A stretch of 64,000 nt of DNA, from the NCBI GenBank assembly GCA_019044685.2, contig JAGTXX020000003.1, positions 62,001-126,000 on the forward strand, given 5' to 3'. Under the pieces are notes generated by a model, which worked only from the letters and a program-made list of their open reading frames with translations, was not told where the DNA came from and made no database searches. Source of the DNA: Nannochloris sp. 'desiccata' (taxonomy: Eukaryota > Chlorophyta > Trebouxiophyceae > Chlorellales > Chlorellaceae). Within the stretch, counting starts at the first letter, position 1. The number at the start of each line of letters is the position of its first letter. Position numbers and translations under genes: made by a program. Below, piece after piece: positions 20,701-31,601 of this stretch.

Positions 20701-22973
20701 TAAAGTGGTTGTTCAGTGGGAGATTGAGGCGATCCAAGCGTAGCAACAGGCTTTGTTCCTTTGCCTTCTACTTTAAATGTAAAATCGCTGCCGTTTCCAT
20801 TATCACCAGCATCGTTTACCTCTACCGCAACTTCTTCGACGCCAAGATCGCTATTACTCCTACACAATTTCTTTGCTGCTTTCTGATCTCTTTTGTTGCA
20901 ACTACCATTCGTATTTCTTATGCTACTACCATAGTTACTGTAAACATCCACAAAAGAAGCACCTTGAATTCTAGCTAGCTCAGAATATGCTTCAGTTTTC
21001 TTGCCAACAGCAATAAACACCACCAACGCTTGGTGCAAAATTCCATTTTCTGCATTTGTGTTCCGTTCAGCACTATTCAACCTACACAAGGCAATTGTCA
21101 AGCTATGTTGCTGTCCTGGTTCAAGTTTAATAACTGAATTACCACGATCTGACCAGAATAAACGAGCACTGTCGATGGTCGTAAACGTTGACGGCAACTG
21201 GGGAGCAGCAAACCCACCGAGTATCCACATTGACCGAGCATCAGAATCAAAATCTCCGGTTGCTTGACTCTCTCTATGTGCATCATCAGTCGAATAACTG
21301 AAACTTCGTTCTAGAGTCAAATGGCGGAATTCAAGAGCATTTGATGGAGCAGCAGCAGCAGCAGCATCGCCATTTATTTTATTTTTAGAGGTGGAGGTGG
21401 TGCCGGTCGCCAACATGGCATTCAGCAGATCAATAGGATGCATAGCACTGCGGGTGCTGGTACCACTACTCCTATCACTAGCAGCATTAATAATAGTTTG
21501 AACTCCAAAATCAGCTTGGCCGTATAAATAAAGCTCACTTAAACCACCGTGACGACCATGTTCACCACCCTCTCCGCCTATATAGGTGGTGGTGGTGTAC
21601 CCGTCGCTCAGTAGTGCACAGGCTATATCGAATTTCTGCAAAGTGGCAGTCGCTAGCTCCCTTGCAGCAGTTGTCGTAGCAAAATTATCTACCACACTCG
21701 GTGTATCTACCAATTTTGCACGTTTAATTTTACTTTGTGCTGCATTTATAGCCGCAGCGTCAATTTCAATCCACCCTCCGTCAGGTCGCCGCTGCCACTT
21801 TTCGAGCATCGGCTCCAAAGGGGAAGGTTTTAAAGCTGCAGGAAGCATTAATGCCAGTTCCTGTGCTACTAAAGCGATTTCCCGTTCGCTTTTCTTTGCG
21901 AGCCAAGGGTATTCTCTATATTTTTTCCCGCCCAGAAAACTAACAACCAGAGTTTCAAATTTCTGAAATGGATTCCCGTCAAGGTAAGCTTCTTTCAAAT
22001 TGATCAGCTTCTCATAGCATAGGGAAGGAGAAGAGTCTGGTTGGGATGAAATGGTCTGAAGAGCTTGTACAAGCCGGGTCGATTGGATTGCGCTTATACC
22101 TGCTCAAGGGCAAGGGGGTTCATTTAGTTGGGCATTTTCAAAAAAAAAAAAAAACGAAACGAACTTTTATTTTTTCTTCTTACCTCTCGGACCCAAAATA
22201 TCATTCACTACAAGGCACAACACTGTCGACTGGATGCGTTCACTTAGACGAGGGAACATAGCTGCCATCGCTTCTTTAGCCTTTTCCAACTCTATAATAA
22301 AAATACTCTCAGGCGAGGATCCTCCAAGGGTTGCCCCAGAATTGGTCTTCGGGGCTGGCATGGTGGCGCCAAAATAATTAATAACGCCGTTATTATACAT
22401 ATTGGAAGGCTGTTCATATGAAATAGGTGGTGAGGAATCATCTCTTGAATTTTTTTTGTTTTGCTTGTCTTTCTTTGTTTCTCCTATTGTTATTCTCTTC
22501 TGAGGGACAGGAGCAGCAGCAACAGGCACAGGCGCAGGACGAGCCCATGGAAATGGCGGTTGTGGTTGCCGAGGTGGGAGATTGTTCCTCATCATTTCAG
22601 AATACATTGGACGTTGACCCATAAACTGTGGTGGTGGCGACGGCAGTGGTGCAGCAGGAGGAGGCATGTTGCCGTAAAGTTGGTGGGGAGGAAGCATTCC
22701 AGGCGGTGGAGGATGTTGATTTGGTGGTTGTAGCATATATGGCTCATGATTCAGGAAACCAGGACCAGATCGTGAAACCATACCAGGTAGTTGATCACGA
22801 GGAGGGAAATGTGCTTGCTGCTGAGTATAATATTGCTCTTGCTGTTGGGCTCCAAGTGGGCTCATAAAATGTGACTGATCAAGACCAGGTGGGCCAAAAT
22901 GCATGGGGTGGCTGTCACTCTGCATATTTAAATGGGGCGTATATCCTTGTCCATAGGGAGCTTGGTTAGCCAT
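17703..22973 (-). CDS. SDE3/MOV10-like superfamily 1 RNA helicase
   Basis: Two exons, 22184..22973 and 17703..22099 (1,728 aa), joined across an 84-nt intron (GTAAGA donor, T-rich tract, GAGCAG acceptor) in matching phase, a Gly codon split G|GT. Exon 1 encodes a Pro/Gln/Met-rich leader that otherwise ends in an odd GKKKK; exon 2 has no credible start Met of its own. Helicase motifs: GPPGTGKT near residue 1169, DESGQA near 1307, CGDPQQLGP, NYRSH, VGTVDDYQGQE near 1550, NVAITRA. The final block (SWKELLRHCARIGAF) is characteristic of the MOV10/SDE3/HELZ group, which acts in RNA silencing and mRNA decay. The 1,100 residues ahead of the helicase core have no family I know. A TGTAA overlaps the stop. 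Confidence 0.85.
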
Positions 22974-23267
22974 TTATTCAGTTCGAGTTCTGGTTGAAGT
23001 TTATGCTCGCATGTTAATTCCGTTCAAGAAGGATCGCTCCGAGTAAAATTATGCGATAACGATACTTACAGTTGTAGCAGTTTCTAGGAGAAATATTTAA
23101 ATATGGCATATGCCTTTTTAACAGGTTCACGAAAGCAAATGTGCGAGGAATACATTTAGTAAACTTCGGCACTGCAAAGAAAATCTTGACTTTTAAGATT
23201 CACTTTGCTCTTCTGCTGCAGAACTGTTTTATAACATTAAAAGAACAAATAAATACAGTTAAATAAA
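22974..23267. other. Intergenic region upstream of the helicase gene
   Basis: 294 bp between the helicase start and the stop of the next minus-strand gene. Presumed promoter; no specific element seen. Confidence 0.5.
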
Positions 23268-25175
23268 CTAACTAACTCTCTCAGTATCATAATCAGAATT
23301 TTCGCTCTGCTCCCCTCCGTCTTCCTGGTCTCCAGCCTCGTCATCCATACTTCCAGCATCTAACATTGCTGTCTCCTCCTCATCCATCCCATCTCCTTGT
23401 TGACTATTATCACCACTATTACCACTTCCACTATCTGCTTCTTGTAAAGGTGGACTAGGTGCTGCTACCATTCCACCCACAGCCCCCCATCCTTGAGCGT
23501 CACTTGAACTCAGTCCAGCGACATACGGGGCTTCTGCATACACTGAAGCTAATAATAAATTTGTAGCAGAAATCTCACCAGGAACAATTCCACACCCTGT
23601 AATAGCATTCAAATCAAAAGGTATTGGGCTATAACCATCTAATTTCAATGAATCTATAGTAAACTCTACTCCCAAGGGGGGGGAGTCAGCAGCACTGCCA
23701 AACTTTGGTGGGCGAGAAAATAGCGCTCCTGCAACTGCACCTTGTATTTCTAAATCTAAAATATTTTTATCGCTATGGAACTCATATGGGCAGTCTTCTG
23801 CGGTCGCTAAATCATTAAATACTGATACAGGGTCACCTTCTCCAATTGTTGTATAGCAATTTAAAGGTGATTGACACAACATGAGCGAAACATCAATCGC
23901 AACACTCGTTAGGTGAGGTTTCGAGATCATTTGTCTTTTCAAAACCTCGCGTTGATCTAGTTCTATATCTTCAGAAAGCTTGGCAAGGACACCATACGTG
24001 GTATTTGCGTGTGGAAACCAAGCTAACTTAGGCCCTATTCGTACTGAAAGTACCCTCTCGCTTTCTTCTGGCCCAACACGTGCACAGGCTTCTTGTTGGA
24101 TATATCTCACTGCATCTTGGTGTACAGCATCATCACTATCAATCTTCGATGTCAGGTATAAAGTAACTGACTTCACATCTTTTCTAGAAACTATTTGATT
24201 TTCCACTAGTACGTTTGCAACTCGGGGAAACGCAAGCATCTTATCCGGCTTGTTTGTAAAATATTTAGGGTTATCTGCAACGTAAACAAAGGCAGAATTG
24301 TCACTTGTATTGCCCTGAATCTGTGTTTTTAATGCTTCTTGTGCTGCTTTTGTAAAGGCGCTATCTTGGTTGGGGTCGTACGATACATAGACAACAAAAT
24401 TTTTATTGGATTGTCTAGCTAAGCTTGGTAGAGCAAAGTCCCTTAACATGATCATACGTCCTGCCAGAAAGACACCTGTAGCCCCTTTTTCCATTGTTTG
24501 ACCTAGAAGTAAAGGCATGTGGATTACGTGGAGACCTATCCGACCATCAGGACAGATGAAGAAAGGGCCATTAACTTTGGGAAAAGCTGAAGAAGCCGCT
24601 TTAGCTTTAGCTGCAGTTCTAGCAGCGTCTTTTTCAATGCTGCGGTCGCGTTCTTCGTCTTCTGTAGATTCATTGATACTGCCACTCAATTTTGAAGAAG
24701 AAGAAGAAGATGAAGGTGAAGAGTAATCATCATCGTCATCGTTGCCTCCTCCGCTGCGAGATGATTTTTCGTCCCTGCTAAATTTCGAATTATAGTCTTC
24801 ATAATCTTCATTATCAACGTTATCGTCTCCTTTACTGCTGTTGTCGTAATCCTTTTCTTCCTCTTTATCGGTACCACCACTGTCTTCATGATAATCAATG
24901 GAATCTGTACCAGCACCGCCACCGCCACTAGACTGATCTGACCCACTGCCTTCTGCTTTTGTCGTAGTTAGAATTGAATTCAGTATTCCATTGTTAGCTA
25001 CCGCGTCACTGGCTATTTGAACAGCGCTTGCAGTGATGGCGGAGGCCGAAGGAACATGTTCGCCCAGAGGCCGCCATTCCAAGAAAATGCCAACTGCAGC
25101 GATGACTACAAGGATTCTAAGTAAAATGCCAAGCTTGCCACCTCTTCTGTGAGTAATAATCTTAGGCCTGGGCAT
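23268..25175 (-). CDS. Type II membrane glycosyltransferase-like protein
   Basis: 635 aa, single exon. A basic cytosolic N-terminus (HRRGGK) is followed by one membrane segment at about residues 15-34 and a long Ser/Asp/Glu-rich stem to about 205. The folded part has FALPSLARQSNKNFVVYVSYD and a TSKIDSDDAVH motif, which resembles the putative rhamnosyltransferase family (PF11316), where a Asp-rich motif sits in the nucleotide-sugar site. Golgi location is inferred from the topology. The C-terminus is another acidic, low-complexity tail. Sugar donor and acceptor cannot be told from sequence. It is divergent from the DUF1997 gene. Confidence 0.68.
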   Translation of the reverse strand: MPRPKIITHRRGGKLGILLRILVVIAAVGIFLEWRPLGEHVPSASAITASAVQIASDAVANNGILNSILTTTKAEGSGSDQSSGGGGAGTDSIDYHEDSGGTDKEEEKDYDNSSKGDDNVDNEDYEDYNSKFSRDEKSSRSGGGNDDDDDYSSPSSSSSSSKLSGSINESTEDEERDRSIEKDAARTAAKAKAASSAFPKVNGPFFICPDGRIGLHVIHMPLLLGQTMEKGATGVFLAGRMIMLRDFALPSLARQSNKNFVVYVSYDPNQDSAFTKAAQEALKTQIQGNTSDNSAFVYVADNPKYFTNKPDKMLAFPRVANVLVENQIVSRKDVKSVTLYLTSKIDSDDAVHQDAVRYIQQEACARVGPEESERVLSVRIGPKLAWFPHANTTYGVLAKLSEDIELDQREVLKRQMISKPHLTSVAIDVSLMLCQSPLNCYTTIGEGDPVSVFNDLATAEDCPYEFHSDKNILDLEIQGAVAGALFSRPPKFGSAADSPPLGVEFTIDSLKLDGYSPIPFDLNAITGCGIVPGEISATNLLLASVYAEAPYVAGLSSSDAQGWGAVGGMVAAPSPPLQEADSGSGNSGDNSQQGDGMDEEETAMLDAGSMDDEAGDQEDGGEQSENSDYDTERVS

Positions 25176-25797
25176 TATGCAGAGGGTATCTTATCCAAAA
25201 AACAACTGAAAAAATAAAGCAATCAATTTCGTCAGTAAAGCCAGATTGGGCAATTTTGGACCTTTTCAAGCTTGTAATTCTCTCAATTTACGAATAAATG
25301 TAATGTCACATGCCTTTGAACTAGATCGCGATAAAAGGCGCTTTTCAATAAAATAATCTAAAAGTCAAAGTTGGTTGAAGATGTTCTTTCAGCAAAAGAA
25401 CTCAGCTGAACATGCAATTTGGATATTTAACTACTCTTTCTATATCCACAATCTCGAATTAACTTAGAAATGATTTGTTGTTCGACGAGCATTGCTATCA
25501 GACAAAACAATGCAAAGCGCCGCTGAGGGCGGAGCTCCTACTACTCTCCCCATATAGCAATCTTAAAAAGCTGCATGTTTCATGGCGCCAGGTAATAACC
25601 TCTCTACACCATCTGGTTGGCCACACCTAACCTGTTGAGTCCTTGTTTCCAACGCCACTGCTCTTGCCGCTGCAGTCTTTACAACTGTGAAGTGGCGGCA
25701 ACAGCCATAGCAAGAGACGTCACGCAAGATAAAGATGCAAACTACTGCACGTTGAACTCATTTAATTTTTCAGGAGTAACTGTTTTCTTTGTGATTA
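25176..25797. promoter_or_regulatory. Divergent region, glycosyltransferase / DUF1997
   Basis: 622 bp between start codons. An ATG at 25582 followed by a donor (GCCAG then GTAATA) may belong to an upstream exon of the DUF1997 gene: splicing to an AG at 25821-25822 keeps the DUF1997 frame, giving a slightly different N-terminus. Splicing to the stronger CAG at 25771-25773 would instead produce an upstream ORF that overlaps the annotated start. Confidence 0.4.
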
Positions 25798-27401
25798 ATG
25801 CGGAGCACGGGAAGGCCCTTAGGGGCACCTGCTCGAGGCCCATCGCATCACAAAAATAATTCCAACGCATTACCAGGTGTTTATAGAAGCACATTGCGCA
25901 TGATTCCACATAGAACACGTAGGATTCACTCTCTAGAAACGTTAGCTTTCGGCGGTGACCCATATGAGCCCCTTGAAAAGGCCATTAACGTAAGTAAAGC
26001 CATCTAATCTGTCAAGGATTCTCTTCTCTTAAAAAGCGCAACGCATTATCCTATAAGCTCTTCTGACTCGACAGTGTATATCTATTTCTACAGATTATCA
26101 ACAAGGTTCTCAGCGCAGGAGAAAGCAAATCCAAAAAAGGTGCAAATAGCAACAGCGGCAATGGTGGCGGTGGGCGTGAGAGGTGGGTTCAATTCGGCAC
26201 TGTAGCATCTGCCCGCCTTTCCTTACAAGATTTAACAGCAAAAGACGCTGAATTAGACCGTGAAGCCACATCGAGACTTCTACAAGAGTATCTCTCCCTT
26301 CCTGTTGAAGAGTACTCGCTTCTAGACCCTAAATGGGTCGTTAGAGAGGAGCAGCTAGCAATTGATTTTAATCTTGCTAGTGGTTTTCAAAAGAACAGCA
26401 AAAATAATACATTTAGAGTGAGCATCCCACTACAAGATATGCTCGGTGTTGATATCTGCCCTCAAGTCTCTATAGAAGCACGGCCAGATCCACTGAATAG
26501 CCAAGTAACACTCATCGGCACCAAAGCGGTGTTGGGTTCACCTGGCTTTGACGATATGTTTAAACTGAAATTAGTTGCTGTTATGAGGTGTAGAAGGAAA
26601 GATAGGCATCTACCTGGAAGACCAGTGCAGAGATTGCGACAATGGGCTGCAAAGAGACGTACTAATGGAGGTACGAATAGTGTAAACTTTGGTGGAAGTG
26701 GATTACGAGAGGCACGCGGAGCCTCTAGTGAGAGTGATGATGGTGGCGGTGGTGGTGGTACTGCTGTAGTGGCAGAAGTGGTAGATGTTGATGCCTTCTC
26801 TGATTTAGATCAAGCGAATTTCAGTGAAGTGTCATCTTCATATGACGAAGATGAAGAAGAAGCTGGTGCGGTTAATGGGTTTAGTACTAGAGACGAGGGT
26901 GCATGTGTGGCCGATTCATCCTCGTTTAGGTTTTCTACAGATCTTAGCAATGGGGAAGATACAAGCAGCAGCAACAACAGCTACGCATCTTCTTCTTTCT
27001 CTGGTACTGATGCTGACAGTGAAGAACATCCTAGAAACAGGGTGAGCAGTCTCACAACCTCTGCAGTCGCAGCACACGCACCACTTTTAGACTGCAAAGT
27101 GCAAATAAACATGGCAGTTAAAGTACCTGGTGCATTACGTGTCGTGCCGAATGGATTACTAGGCTATGCTGGCTCTGTTATAACTAAAACTGTGCTAAAT
27201 GCAGTGCTGCCTAATTTTCTTCAGTTGTTGTCCAATGATTTTAAACAATGGGTGGCTGCAGGTGGGAGAAGAAAGGAAGAAAATGATAATAGCAGCAGCA
27301 GCAATGGAGAAGGAGATGTAGATGTAGATGGGAATAGTGGTAGTTTGTTTACACCATTGATTAGCAGTGCGAGCTCAGGTTCTGAACGTACCGATATCTA
27401 A
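25798..27401 (+). CDS. DUF1997 family protein, probably plastid
   Basis: Two exons, 25798..25989 and 26094..27401 (499 aa), 104-nt intron in phase 0. Family blocks: LSLQDLTAKDAEL...YLSLPVEEYSLLDPKWV in the first half and KVQINMAVKVPGALRVVPNGL...VLPNFLQLLSNDFKQWV near the end. DUF1997 proteins are conserved in cyanobacteria and plastids and have no firmly known function. The Arg/Ser/His-rich leader suits a transit peptide. About 150 residues of Ser/Gly/acidic low-complexity sequence (roughly 26660-27080) split the domain into two halves. The start is uncertain because an upstream exon is possible. Confidence 0.78.
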
Positions 27402-27628
27402 ATTAAAGGAAGCCCGAAAAAATCCATCCAGTATACGGTACAATACTCTGCCATTGTTTTGCCTATGGAAAATTCCAGCTAGTATATTATTACAGATACT
27501 ATCTACATTCTTTCATTTTAAAAGTAAATATCCTTGCCAATAAAACCACTAGGTCATCTTATTACGACCATTATAATTATTTAAATTAATTAATCAAATA
27601 TTTAGAATCAAAAATAGATAAATAAAGA

Positions 27629-29311
27629 TTAATGTTCCACAGCGATAATTTTCCCACTTTGTCTACGGTACGTCACCCCTGCCCAAGTAATATGCCTCGT
27701 CATAAAAGTATATACCATGCACACAGGCAATACTGCATTCCCAACTATGAAACCTACCCACAGTTTGCCCCAATGGAATCTTTTTAATAAAGAGTTGGGA
27801 GGGAGGGTGCGTGGATTAAGTTTCTCCATGACCGTACAGACAACGCTGGTCATCCATCGTAGAGCAATAGCTGCGTAGAGACTACAGGCAATGAAACAAA
27901 TAGCAGAAATGTAGCCTGATAAACTACTTGTAGTAGAAATATCAGCCGTGTTCATCTTCTCGTAATATTCAAATACCTGGTGTTGGCCATCAGCAGCGTC
28001 ACCACCAACAATAACAGCAAGCAAAGTAATCGCCGCACTAATTACCTGCGTTCCTACCCAAATCCCCACTTTCAGTAAACAACTTAGTACTGGCACTACA
28101 AAAGCCCATGAAAAATAACAATGCAGTACCGCCATCACGTGATTTGTGCGCCTATTATGATCAGATGCATATGTGTCTAGTACAACTAATTGTCTACGTA
28201 AATAGTTCCAGTACCGTACTGGAGAGTATTCAGCATCTAAATATTGTGGAAATATAGCATACGAGGGGCAGAAAACCTGTAAACCGAGCTCAGTACACCT
28301 CGCAGCAACGGTCAAGTCGTCAGAATACCCCCCGTTTGCCCAACTACTCAAGAACCCTAAAATATCATCCTCTGGTCGTACATCTTGCGCTCTAAACAAC
28401 ATACACCCACCCCATACAAAGTGCGTCCTTTCATTTAATGAGAATCCGATAACTAATGGTAAATGATATGCTAAAGCTGCGTAGGAAAGTATCCCAGCAT
28501 GCTCAGAAGGAATGTCGAATGGATAGCCAGTAGCTATCCGCAACCCTCCATGGGATGCTTCCATGTCTCGGATAATGGAAGAAAGTGCGGTAGGGTGGAG
28601 ATAGACATCATCATCTAAACATAGAATATATTTATGTACTACTTGTGGATCTGCTGTTCTTTTAGTTTTAGTTTTAGAACAGTTGCCGGAAGTTGCTGCA
28701 GAGATTCCGGCAATCAAGTTGTGGATTTTCTGAGAAGAGTAAGAAGCTAATCCGGAATAGACTATTCGAGCACTACGATTGTTCAAGCTAGTATAAAAAT
28801 TATTCGTAGATTTGACTAGTTTTTGGATGACTGTATGCGCTGGATCATGTTTATCTTCCATCACGAAAATAAATTCTAATTTGCAGTTGCCGTTGGAGGG
28901 GTAGTCTAGACTTACTATTGCTTGCCAATTTTGAATACTATTAGGGCGATAGCCTCTCGTAGGGAGTACTATAGCTACTGAAGGATATGATGAAATCTTA
29001 GTGGTAAGACCATCATCGTTGTTAGCTTGGTTGATGTGAGATCGAAGACTTCTTCTCCTCTCCTCTTGTTGAGAAGACGGTGATAGCAGCGGCATCTTTT
29101 CTTTTCTGCAGATTTTATTATTATTGATTCTCTGAATTTCTTTCGACCGTATCCTTCCCGAGAGAAACCATAAGGTACCTAATAAGAATCCAGGCACCAT
29201 TCCATGAAATTCAACATAACTAATCCATTTTGATTGGCACACCGCCTTATCCCAATGGAGCAAGGTTTGGCCTAGATGGTCCAAAATGGCCAGTAATTCA
29301 GGGATCTTCAT
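27629..29311 (-). CDS. Ceramide glucosyltransferase (GT21)
   Basis: 560 aa, single exon. The enzyme transfers glucose from UDP-glucose to ceramide on ER/Golgi membranes, making glucosylceramide. An N-terminal hydrophobic segment precedes the catalytic domain with VAIVLPTRGYRPNSIQNW, LCLDDDVYLHP, the GGYSDDLTVAARC motif with the third catalytic Asp, and YWNYLRRQLVVLDTY, the plant form of the (Q/R)xxRW-type motif. Hydrophobic segments after the catalytic domain (near 390-420, 455-480 and the C-terminus) match the membrane-embedded tail of the family. The plant lineage version is favoured by the YLRRQ motif. A reverse-strand TGTAA lies at 27490..27494. Confidence 0.9.
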   Translation of the reverse strand: MKIPELLAILDHLGQTLLHWDKAVCQSKWISYVEFHGMVPGFLLGTLWFLSGRIRSKEIQRINNNKICRKEKMPLLSPSSQQEERRRSLRSHINQANNDDGLTTKISSYPSVAIVLPTRGYRPNSIQNWQAIVSLDYPSNGNCKLEFIFVMEDKHDPAHTVIQKLVKSTNNFYTSLNNRSARIVYSGLASYSSQKIHNLIAGISAATSGNCSKTKTKRTADPQVVHKYILCLDDDVYLHPTALSSIIRDMEASHGGLRIATGYPFDIPSEHAGILSYAALAYHLPLVIGFSLNERTHFVWGGCMLFRAQDVRPEDDILGFLSSWANGGYSDDLTVAARCTELGLQVFCPSYAIFPQYLDAEYSPVRYWNYLRRQLVVLDTYASDHNRRTNHVMAVLHCYFSWAFVVPVLSCLLKVGIWVGTQVISAAITLLAVIVGGDAADGQHQVFEYYEKMNTADISTTSSLSGYISAICFIACSLYAAIALRWMTSVVCTVMEKLNPRTLPPNSLLKRFHWGKLWVGFIVGNAVLPVCMVYTFMTRHITWAGVTYRRQSGKIIAVEH

Positions 29312-29884
29312 AATGGGTAGCTATTTATGGAGGCGGAATAGGCAACTATTGGGTGTTTATCGTCTCAGTAAATGCATTGTTGAGACGAAGTCAAGCCAAA
29401 TGATCAGTTAAACCAAAATGTCCAAATAAAACAGCATTCGAGTAAAATGGCTCCCATCGCCCCCTCGGTAGAACTAGCAGATATTTTAAAATGGCATCAA
29501 GAAACCTTCATTGTCATCTATGCAACGAAATTTTTAGAGATGTCTGCTTTGTTGTTTTTGCGCCTTCAATCGACCAAGTTCCTGGGCGGAGCTGCCTGCA
29601 AACGGGCTGTTAATGCAACAGCAGCACGATCTTTGCAACAAAGCAATTCTCAAGTCACATGCATATTAATACATTCGCAATAAACAGCTGTCTTCTTTAA
29701 AAACACTGCTCAATCTCAAGTCAGTTGCATCCCAACATTCAGGGGGAAAGAGTGTAGATAGTCTCAGAACTACCGAAACGTATTACCACATTAAATCAAT
29801 TAAATCCTGATTTTTTGCAACTGATAAGAAAACACGGATGTAAAAAGCCTTGGAAGAACTTGAACCCGAAGTAGATTACCCAAG
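29312..29884. other. Region between GCS start and first lyase-like gene
   Basis: 573 bp. It holds the GCS promoter, one 78-codon ORF described separately and the promoter of the first PL14-like gene. I see nothing else. Confidence 0.5.
29447..29683 (+). CDS. Small unrecognised ORF
   Basis: 78 codons from an ATG in a purine-rich context. The product starts MAPIAPSVELADILKWHQ, has a mildly hydrophobic middle and matches no family I know. It could be a real small protein, a first exon, or chance. Confidence 0.25.
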   Translation: MAPIAPSVELADILKWHQETFIVIYATKFLEMSALLFLRLQSTKFLGGAACKRAVNATAARSLQQSNSQVTCILIHSQ

Positions 29885-31194
29885 ATGCCACGAGGAATTG
29901 TTACAAATCTGGCCGCTATCTGCAACCTTATGCTCTTAAACAGCTTAATACTATCTTCTACACTATGTCAAGCTTGGTCAATATTCTCTTCAGGTAGCTC
30001 AAACTCTATGGGCCAAGGCCCTGTAGACATTCTTGCTACCGGCCTAACAAATCGCCAACTACTCCAAGAAGCAGGCATCGCAGGTGCCCAAGAGCGTCCT
30101 CCAGCATGGTATGGTCGCTTTGACCCTATTTATAAACGTACCTATATGGCACCAGCTGTCGCGATCAATACGTGCAAATCTGACAACCGAAAATGCGCTG
30201 CTATCGAGGGTATGTCCTATCCTTATGAAGAATACCTCATGGACCCTACATCTTCTACTGTTCCTGCACTACCTGTATTAAAAGTGCACTACCCTAAAGG
30301 CGCCTGGTCTGCTGGATCTGTTTTCCCAGGTGGCACTCTCTTTTATGCCTACCCTTTCAAATACCACCCAACGCTGGATAAGAATAATGTGCTGTCTCAA
30401 GTAGGGGCTACTTTGGAGTACGAAGTCTATTTCCCTGAAGATTTTCCGTTTAATAAAGGTGAGAAATCAATATTTTGTTATTGAAAACGAAAGTCCACTA
30501 CCAACCCTAAGATAGAAACGTTGAACTAATATTCTGACGTTCTTCTTTACGTTCAGGTGGCAAACTTCCAGGCATGGCTGGTGGTGGCGATAGAAACGGC
30601 CGAGGGTGTGGCGGTGGTGCCAGCCCTGATAATTGCTTCTCTTTCCGCATTATGTGGCGCCAAGAAGGCTACGGAGAAGCCTACCTCTATGTGCCTGAGG
30701 GCAAACAAGCACCCGACTTTTGCAGCTATTATCAAAAGTGTAGCGGAACCAAGAAAGTCCCTTGCATTCAATGCAACTATGCAGCTGGTGTTTCTTGGGG
30801 CCGTGGTTCATTCAAACTGAAACGTGGGGAATGGAATAAGATTACTATGAGTATGACTTTGAATACAGCCAACGCGACTGATGGTATTTTGGAAGTGAAG
30901 CATAATGATGCAGTAGCTATTAGGTATAATAAGATCAATTGGAGACAATTTGGTAATATTTTTATCGAAGGTGTTGAGGTATCTACCTGGTTTGGTGGTA
31001 GTGACAACACGTGGGCACCTCCGTATGATACTCACATCATGCTGAGGAATTTCAAAGCATGGCGGAATGACGTGCCGGAACCTCCAGCAGTAAGGAATAG
31101 TGTAGCTGCTGCGGAGATGCTTACGATGGTGGAGAGGATGGGCGAGGGGCAGATGATTGAAGAGGAGGAGATGGTTGATAATGGTGCTTATTAA
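29885..31194 (+). CDS. PL14-like polysaccharide lyase, copy A
   Basis: Two exons, 29885..30458 and 30557..31194 (403 aa); the 98-nt intron splits the Gly codon of the KGGKLPG motif. The N-terminus has a hydrophobic signal-like segment ending near STLCQA. The core shows GKLPGMAGG, GRGCGGG, CFSFRIMWRQEGYGEAYLY, and a WFGG-SD-W-PP motif near the end. The SxR and YxY spacing matches residues Ser219, Arg221, Tyr233 and Tyr235 that I recall from the chlorovirus alginate/glucuronate lyase vAL-1 (PL14). Beta-elimination of a uronate polymer outside the cell is inferred. Several Cys pairs suggest disulfides. First of three tandem copies. TGTAA at 31332..31336. Confidence 0.75.
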
Positions 31195-31601
31195 TGTTTT
31201 TTACTTACACCGGTGCTTGACGGACAGCGGATGCCAGGAACTTGCAGATGATCAGGAACAAACTTTTTGCGGCTGTGCGAGTGCCCTTAACTTTTTCTGA
31301 CAATGATATTTGTTTTATTGATTCCAATTATTGTAATCTGAATCGTGAAATGGCATTAAAAGAGAGATTCAACGTGTAGTGCTGCGGTACATGAAGGCTT
31401 GTTTTGGTTGGGGGACAGCTTTTAAACGGCTATTCAAAATAACTCTTAATCAGCATTTATACATCAAAAATTATGAAAATCATAAAATAATTGCGAATTT
31501 GCGAGCTTAATAAGTGAATTAAGAATAAAACTCTTGCAACCAGATTCACTAATTTCAACCAGCTTGGCGTAGAACGTGTTCAGGGCATTAAGGAGGCTAC
31601 A
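31195..31601. other. Spacer between lyase copies A and B
   Basis: 407 bp, AT-rich, with the A 3' UTR and B promoter. No ORF or repeat seen. Confidence 0.55.

Noticed and set aside
22100..22123. Separate start for the helicase at ATG 22121-22123 with a 44-nt intron
   Set aside because: The intron would be half the size of any other here, while the 84-nt splice from the upstream ORF fits phase, size and signals better.
25617..25859. 80-codon ORF upstream of DUF1997
   Set aside because: It overlaps the DUF1997 start in another frame, lacks an ATG start of good context and shows no family.
29830..29880. GGTTCAAGTTC-like B box on the minus strand
   Set aside because: No A box at the right distance and no cloverleaf; it is in the leader of the first lyase gene.
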